From an uncultured Oscillospiraceae bacterium (lineage in GTDB: Bacteria; Bacillota; Clostridia; Oscillospirales; Acutalibacteraceae): a stretch of 9,777 bases of DNA. This document shows, piece by piece, positions 6,256 to 9,777 of this stretch (positions within the stretch are counted from its first letter, which is position 1; each line of letters opens with the position of its first letter). The stretch is from positions 1 through 9,777 of the forward strand of contig CAJUPK010000094.1 of assembly GCA_910588415.1 (NCBI GenBank), given 5' to 3'. The translations under genes and the position numbers were made by a program. The notes beneath the pieces were generated by a model that saw only the letters and a program-made list of their open reading frames with translations, made no database searches and was not told the DNA's origin.

Positions 6256-6307
6256 GTGTATACACAATACACAATACACAATACACAATACACAATACAC
6301 AATACAC
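6256..6307 (+). promoter_or_regulatory. Heptad array 2: GTGTATACAC plus six AATACAC repeats, likely parS/operator
   Basis: The palindrome GTGTATACAC (6256-6265) is followed without gap by six perfect AATACAC units (6266-6307). Runs of contiguous 7-bp repeats are the known binding sites of ribbon-helix-helix partition proteins such as omega of pSM19035, where they serve as both centromere and operator. Here the array sits on the transcription start of parA, and related clusters precede the RHH gene (7224-7280). A hairpin, TGACTG (6312-6317) with CAGTCA (6325-6330), follows in the leader. Confidence 0.8.
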
Positions 6308-6356
6308 AACCTGACTGCTGAAAACAGTCATATTTTACATAACATGAGGTGGTCTT

Positions 6357-7112
6357 GTGAAAGTCGTCGCGATCGTAAATCAAAAGGGCGGCGTGGGCAA
6401 ATCGACAACAGCGGCGGCGCTGGCCGGCGGGCTCTTTCTGAAGGGCCTCCGGGTGCTGTCCATAGACCTGGACGCCCAGGGCAATCTCTCCCACACGATG
6501 CGGGCAGATCCCGGAAAAGGGAAAAGCGTTCTGAGCGTGCTTTTGCAGGAGGCCACCATTCAGGAAGCGGTTCAGAGCACGCCCTGGGGCGGACTGCTCC
6601 CCGCTTCAAGGTCCCTTTCCGGGGTGGACGCCATTCTGGTGGACACGGGCAAGGAGTACCGGCTGAGAGAGGCGTTGGAGCTGGTACAGGGCGAGTATGA
6701 TTATGTAATCATCGACAGCCCTCCGGCCCTGGGCATTGCCACTGTCAACGCCCTCACCGCCGCCCATACGGCCATTATTCCCGCTCAGGCGGACATCTAC
6801 AGCCTGCAGGGAATTGAGCAGCTGGCCGGGACCATCCGCACGGTAAAGCGGTACTGCAACCCAGGACTGTCTATAGACGGCATTTTGCTAACCCGCTACA
6901 GCCCCCGCTCCATTCTGAGCCGGGAGGTGCAGGGGCTGATGGAGCAGCTGGCCGGGAAGCTGGACACCCGGCTGTATCAGACTGCCATACGGGAGGCCAT
7001 TGCGGTGAAGGAGGCCCAGATCAGCCGGCAGAGCCTGTTGGAGTATGCCCCCCACGCTAAGGTGACAGAGGACTACCGCGCCCTGTTGCAGGAGGCATTT
7101 CCGGAGGTCTGA
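6357..7112 (+). CDS. parA: ParA-family partition ATPase
   Basis: A 251-residue ParA/Soj-type ATPase that would move plasmid copies over the nucleoid by ATP-dependent DNA binding. The deviant Walker A motif KGGVGKST is at 10-17 with its signature Lys10 and Lys15. The A' motif IDLDAQGN is at 36-43 (Asp37, Asp39), and Walker B VIIDSPP has Asp120. There is no N-terminal helix-turn-helix, so this is the short class (type Ib-like) that normally relies on a separate small DNA-binding partner for regulation. The start is a GTG placed 7 bases after GAGG of GAGGTGG (6346-6352); the nearby ATG at 6344 is in another frame. The partner is probably the RHH protein at 7315-7629, about 200 bp downstream. ParA relatives such as MinD are less likely given the heptad array and Rep gene. 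Confidence 0.92.
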   Translation: MKVVAIVNQKGGVGKSTTAAALAGGLFLKGLRVLSIDLDAQGNLSHTMRADPGKGKSVLSVLLQEATIQEAVQSTPWGGLLPASRSLSGVDAILVDTGKEYRLREALELVQGEYDYVIIDSPPALGIATVNALTAAHTAIIPAQADIYSLQGIEQLAGTIRTVKRYCNPGLSIDGILLTRYSPRSILSREVQGLMEQLAGKLDTRLYQTAIREAIAVKEAQISRQSLLEYAPHAKVTEDYRALLQEAFPEV

Positions 7113-7155
7113 CCGAGGTTGATTTTATTATTTTTAATTCCTATTTAGAAAATAA

Positions 7156-7197
7156 CCTGCATTGTTTTCGAGGCAACCGCTATTGTTGAAATGCAGG
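7156..7197. repeat. Inverted repeat in the parA-RHH gap
   Basis: CCTGCATT (7156-7163) and AATGCAGG (7190-7197) form perfect 8-bp arms around 26 bp. It overlaps the putative -35 of the RHH gene, so it could be an operator, or the stem of a parA 3' hairpin without a strong T-run. Two TGATCA palindromes, separated by one base, follow (7201-7213). Confidence 0.5.
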
Positions 7198-7214
7198 ATT
7201 TGATCAGTGATCAT
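7186..7214 (+). promoter_or_regulatory. Possible promoter of the RHH gene
   Basis: TTGAAA (7186-7191), a 17-bp spacer and GATCAT (7209-7214) give 9 of 12 consensus bases. The -10 is weak, but the layout copies parA: a promoter with heptads just downstream of the -10. Transcription would start near 7221. Confidence 0.35.
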
Positions 7215-7223
7215 TCAAAAGTT

Positions 7224-7280
7224 GTGTATTACACATACAGATACACAATACACATACACAACACAAAATAAGAGATACAC
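7224..7280 (+). promoter_or_regulatory. Heptad cluster 3 before the RHH gene, likely operator/parS
   Basis: Degenerate copies of the parA heptad: GTGTATT inverted at 7224-7230, GATACAC at 7240-7246, AATACAC at 7247-7253, an overlapping CATACAC at 7253-7259, and GATACAC at 7274-7280. It is less regular than the parA array and contains both orientations. Its place in the leader of the RHH gene suggests autoregulation by that protein. Confidence 0.65.
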
Positions 7281-7314
7281 AATTTTCTAAAAACACAGGA
7301 TAAGGGGAATAATT

Positions 7315-7629
7315 ATGGCAAAGAAGAAGACCTTTGTAGAGAGCGCACGGCTGCAGAATGACCCGGCTCTGTCCTTTATCTCTCAAGAAAGCATGGTGCG
7401 GATAGAGGAGACAGACGACGATGCCATTACCGTGGAGATCGGCACAATGCCGGGAACAGAGGAGGCGTTCTCTCCGGATCGGAGGGAGGTAAAGAGCCGC
7501 CGGGTACAGCTGGTGATGCAGCCCAGCCTCTACCGCCGGGTAAGGGACGCCAGCAGCATGGCAGGGCTCTCGCTGAATGCGTACTGCCACCGGGCGCTGG
7601 AAGAAGCGGTAAAGAACAGCGGGTTTTAG
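7315..7629 (+). CDS. Small ribbon-helix-helix DNA-binding protein, probable ParB-type partner of ParA
   Basis: A 104-residue basic-tailed protein. Residues 60-100 fit an RHH (Arc/MetJ/CopG) fold: a beta-strand RRVQLVMQ (62-69), helix A around SLYRRVRDASSMAG, the turn LSLNAY, and helix B AYCHRALEEAV. The first 60 residues are acidic and probably flexible; in known RHH partition proteins this part contacts ParA. The ATG follows AAGGGG (7302-7307) by 7 bases. The gene lies downstream of parA, with its own heptad-rich leader, so it probably binds AATACAC heptads at all three clusters, pairing centromere binding with repression. It could instead be a plain CopG-like regulator; the heptads favour the partition role. 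Direct similarity to a named family member is not claimed. Confidence 0.75.
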   Translation: MAKKKTFVESARLQNDPALSFISQESMVRIEETDDDAITVEIGTMPGTEEAFSPDRREVKSRRVQLVMQPSLYRRVRDASSMAGLSLNAYCHRALEEAVKNSGF

Positions 7630-7870
7630 GGCGCTTTTATGGGCCTTTCTGGCCGATTTTTGGCAAATTCTGGGCCAAAAAGCTCTTGAAATGCGCAGAA
7701 AATGTAAGCTCTGTAAAGCTGGTTTCTCTACGAATTGGCGGGACGGAAGCGGCTTGAAAATACCCCGATTAGCTTATTAAAACATGTCCATGGAGCGTTT
7801 TTTGGGTCGTTTAGGGGCAATTTCAGGCCGGTTTTTGGGGGATTTGGGGCCGGTTTTGGCCCAAATTTCG
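7630..7870. repeat. Gene-free region with repeated GGCCGGTTTTTGG motifs
   Basis: No credible gene. GGCCG[GA]TTTT followed by T or G recurs at 7651-7663, 7826-7838 and 7848-7859, with a fourth copy beyond this interval at 7901-7911. TTTTTGGC (7657-7664) and GCCAAAAA (7674-7681) form an inverted repeat, and GGCC-TTTCT-GGCC (7642-7654) followed by GATTTTT could weakly terminate the RHH transcript. I see no further structure. Confidence 0.5.
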
Positions 7871-7873
7871 CAG

Positions 7874-7904
7874 AAAAAGGCCCAAAAAATTCCATTTGGG
7901 GGCC
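7874..7904 (-). terminator. Probable terminator of the serine recombinase gene
   Basis: Read on the minus strand, GGCCCCCAAA (7904-7895) can pair imperfectly with TTTGGGCC (7886-7879), followed by five T residues (7878-7874). It lies about 17 bases after the recombinase stop codon. Confidence 0.45.
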
Positions 7905-7920
7905 GGTTTTTGCGCTGCCT

Positions 7921-8508
7921 CTATCCCAAATCAGACTTTCGCAGCCCCCGCCGCCGGGCCTCCCGGGTCACGGTAGAGCGGCTGATGCCGGTCAGCTCCG
8001 CCACCTGAGTAAAGGAGTGGCTGCGCAGCAGCTCCATCGCGTGGTCCAGCTGGGCCCGGGTGTATTTCGGCCTGCGCCCCTCCCGGTAGTTGGGGTCAGC
8101 GGCCCGCCGCCGGGCCCGCCCGTTCTGGGTGCGGCTGATGATCATATCCCGCTCAAACTCCGCAAAGCTGAGCATGATGTGCAAAATCAGCCTTCCCAGC
8201 TCCGTGTCCTCTATGACGCCCATATTCAGCACCCGCACCCGGACCCCTGAGCGGACCCAGCCCACCACCCGCTCATAGGCCTCGGTCTCTGTGCGGGCGA
8301 ACCGGTCCATTTTGGTGACGGCAATGGTGTCGCCCGGCCTCACCTCCCGGCAGAGCCGGTCAAGCTCCGGCCGGTCCATGCTGCCGCCGGTAGACACGTC
8401 CTCATACAGCGCTTCGCAGCCCTCGGCCCGCAGCGCGGCCCGCTGGTCCTCCAAAGAGGTGCCGGCGGCCTGCTTTTTTGTGCTTACTCTCACATATCCT
8501 CGGATCAT
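7921..8508 (-). CDS. Small serine recombinase (resolvase/invertase family)
   Basis: A 195-residue site-specific recombinase. The N-terminal catalytic domain shows the nucleophile Ser9 in GYVRVSTKKQ, the SLEDQRAAL motif, GGSMDRPELDRL, the KMDRFAR motif with family-conserved arginine, and LSFAEFERDMI followed by an arginine-rich hinge (RTQNGRARRR). The C-terminal DNA-binding helix-turn-helix is about 165-190 (FTQVAELTGISRSTVTREAR). This is the full length of a resolvase or DNA invertase, not a large transposon integrase. AGGAGG (8519-8524) lies 10 bases before the ATG. Upstream repeats at 8529-8609 may be its crossover site or operator. On a plasmid the natural role would be resolving dimers to aid partition; it could also be a transposon resolvase that outlived its transposase, since no transposase is present. 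Confidence 0.9.
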   Translation of the reverse strand: MIRGYVRVSTKKQAAGTSLEDQRAALRAEGCEALYEDVSTGGSMDRPELDRLCREVRPGDTIAVTKMDRFARTETEAYERVVGWVRSGVRVRVLNMGVIEDTELGRLILHIMLSFAEFERDMIISRTQNGRARRRAADPNYREGRRPKYTRAQLDHAMELLRSHSFTQVAELTGISRSTVTREARRRGLRKSDLG

Positions 8509-8528
8509 GCTTTTTCCGCCTCCTGTTT

Positions 8529-8609
8529 TGACTACAAATTATGACTACGCCCAGTCCCCCGGAAAACGGTGGGGAAGGGGCGTAGTCATTTGTTTCGACT
8601 TATGACTAT
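8529..8609. repeat. TGACTAC direct and inverted repeats upstream of the recombinase, possible res site
   Basis: TGACTAC occurs at 8529-8535 and 8542-8548, GTAGTCA (inverted) at 8582-8588 and TGACTAT at 8603-8609. ATGACTACGCCC (8541-8552) and GGGCGTAGTCAT (8578-8589) form perfect 12-bp arms. An inner CCCC/GGGG pairing (8556-8559, 8571-8574) extends the stem. CGACTTA and TGACTAT sit head to tail at 8596-8609. Serine resolvases bind paired inverted 12-bp motifs next to their own gene, which fits. A transcriptional hairpin or operator is the alternative. Confidence 0.55.
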
Positions 8610-8695
8610 GCTTTACCCGCTTTGCGCGGGCGCGGCGTTTTGCAGAGCTGGGAATCCGGCCCTTTATGCTTGGCTACGTTCTGGCATTCCCTGTG

Positions 8696-9777
8696 TTATA
8701 ACGCGCTGCGTTTGACCAGAATGGCGTCAAAGGGCTTCAGGTCTCCGGCCTTTTCGCCGGTGAGCATGTCGGTCTCTCCTGCAAAGCTCTCCGGCAGAGG
8801 CTGGGGCTTGCCGGTCAGGTTCAGGATAAACCAGAACTCGGTCCCGTCCTTTACCCGGCGGGTGACCTCCAGCTGGGTTCTGTCCGGGATCAGGGGGTGG
8901 ATTTCCCCCTGGCCGGTGAGGCTGTCCAGAATTTTGTCCAGGCCCTGGGCCTCGGGCTGGGTGCCCACATAGTACACCGTGCCCTTGCCATAGGCGTTCT
9001 TGGTCACGGCCGGGGCGCCGGCATAGAAGTCTTCGCCGTAGACCGCCAGGGCCTGGGCTCCCTCCAGGTGGAGAATATCGCACAGCAGGCCGCATTTGCT
9101 CTGGCTGCCGTCCATGAATTTCAGGGTGTTGGACTGCTCCGGGGCCAGAGCGTCGATCTCCTCGGCCCAGACGCCGCAGAGCTTGCGCAGGGGGCCGGGG
9201 TAGCCGCCCAGGTGCACATTGTCGCTCTGGTCCACAATGCCGCTCATAAAGCCGGTGATCAGGGTGCCTCCGGCCTCTACAAAGGCTGTCAGGGCCTCTG
9301 CAACCCCTTCCTTGACCATATACAGCACTGGGGCCACAATGGCCTTGTAGCGGCTGAAATCGCCGTCCATGGGGACCATGTCCACCGGAATGTGGCGATC
9401 GTAGAAATAACGGTAATACTGGTGGATCTGGTTGCAGTATTTCAGGTCTACACTGGGGCCGCTGGTGTACTCCAAGGCCCAATAGTTGTCCCAGTCGAAC
9501 AGAATGCCCACCTGGGCCGGGTTGTCCGCCCCCAGAAGCTGGCTGCCCAGAGCCGCCAGCTCTGCCCCCAGCTGAGAGCACTCCTGGAACACCCGGGTCT
9601 CTTCGCTGCCGGAGTGGCTGATCACGGCCCCGTGGAACTTCTCACAGGCGCCTTTGGACCGGCGCAGCTGGAAGAACTGGATGGTGTCCGCCCCGTGGGC
9701 AATGGTCTGGTAGGACTGGGCCCGCATCTGGCCGGGGCGTTTCAGGGAGTTGTAGGCCTGCCAGTTCTGTTGGCTGG
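8696..9777 (-). CDS. GH42 beta-galactosidase, C-terminal part (cut by the window edge)
   Basis: The last 359 or so residues of a cytoplasmic-type family 42 beta-galactosidase; the start lies beyond 9777. The visible N-terminus reads NWQAYNSLKRPGQ, then a Q-S-Y-Q-T-I-A-H-G-A-D-T-I-F-F segment and EKFHGAVISH, diagnostic of the end of the GH42 barrel. The nucleophile Glu normally sits a few residues before NWQ, so it is just outside the window. Next is the trimerisation domain (YRYFYDRHIPVDMV, then the AGGTLITGFMSGIVD and LGGYPGPL segments). Last is the small C-terminal beta domain, with WFILNLTG and a LKPFDAILVKR end. The stop TAA is at 8696-8698. The enzyme would release galactose from oligosaccharides or galactosides. 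No downstream gene on the same strand shares its transcript closely; the recombinase begins about 190 bp on. GGGAAT/ATTCCC arms after the stop could form a weak hairpin. Confidence 0.92.
   Translation of the reverse strand, partial: SQQNWQAYNSLKRPGQMRAQSYQTIAHGADTIQFFQLRRSKGACEKFHGAVISHSGSEETRVFQECSQLGAELAALGSQLLGADNPAQVGILFDWDNYWALEYTSGPSVDLKYCNQIHQYYRYFYDRHIPVDMVPMDGDFSRYKAIVAPVLYMVKEGVAEALTAFVEAGGTLITGFMSGIVDQSDNVHLGGYPGPLRKLCGVWAEEIDALAPEQSNTLKFMDGSQSKCGLLCDILHLEGAQALAVYGEDFYAGAPAVTKNAYGKGTVYYVGTQPEAQGLDKILDSLTGQGEIHPLIPDRTQLEVTRRVKDGTEFWFILNLTGKPQPLPESFAGETDMLTGEKAGDLKPFDAILVKRSAL

Noticed and set aside
7735..8250. Plus-strand frame before and across the recombinase gene
   Set aside because: It is antisense to a clear serine recombinase for half its length, and the rest is GGCC/TTTT repeat sequence with no ribosome site.
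8616..8630. CCCGC/GCGGG hairpin as a terminator of the GH42 gene
   Set aside because: The stem is only 5 bp and no T-run follows on either strand.

Overview
The window looks like the backbone of a low-copy plasmid, or of an integrated plasmid-like element, from a gut-type Firmicute of the Clostridia. An Oscillospiraceae-like host (Flavonifractor/Intestinimonas relatives) is my inference. It rests on GC-rich genes set in very AT-rich intergenic DNA, strong AGGAGG ribosome binding sites, sigma-A type promoters, and a Gram-positive surface protein with S-layer homology (SLH) and InlB-type repeats. No rRNA, tRNA or CRISPR is visible.

Layout, left to right. 1-897 is a gene-free, mostly AT-rich replication origin. 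It carries a consensus promoter firing leftward off the window, a set of CTTGATTA repeats about 12 bp apart, and 22-bp iterons. These lead into the promoter of a Rep_3-family initiator gene (898-1932), which ends in several hairpins and a terminator. 2251-4929 is a large secreted protein: signal peptide, three SLH domains, three InlB B-repeats and three tandem NPCBM-like domains. Its gene ends in a strong terminator. 5000-5622 is a 241-bp direct repeat in about 2.5 copies. 5623-6225 has no intact gene but holds an isolated heptad cluster and an apparent remnant of a PemK/MazF-type toxin gene on the minus strand.

6226-7629 is a partition module: a promoter, a heptad array (AATACAC x6), a ParA ATPase gene, a second heptad cluster and a small ribbon-helix-helix (RHH) protein gene. 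7630-7920 is gene-free and carries repeated GGCCGGTTTTTGG motifs. 7921-8508 (minus) is a small serine recombinase preceded by a cluster of TGACTAC-type direct and inverted repeats that could be its recombination or operator site. 8696-9777 (minus) is the C-terminal half of a GH42 beta-galactosidase gene that runs off the right edge.

How it fits together: Rep acts on the iterons for replication. ParA plus the RHH protein on heptad sites would give segregation, and probably autoregulation. The recombinase could resolve multimers or be a remnant of mobility. The SLH-carbohydrate-binding protein and the GH42 enzyme would be cargo for glycan use at the cell surface. The most interesting signal is the partition module. 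Its layout (ParA, separate RHH partner, 7-bp repeats at each promoter plus a third site) resembles the delta-omega-parS system of plasmid pSM19035, but with a different heptad sequence.
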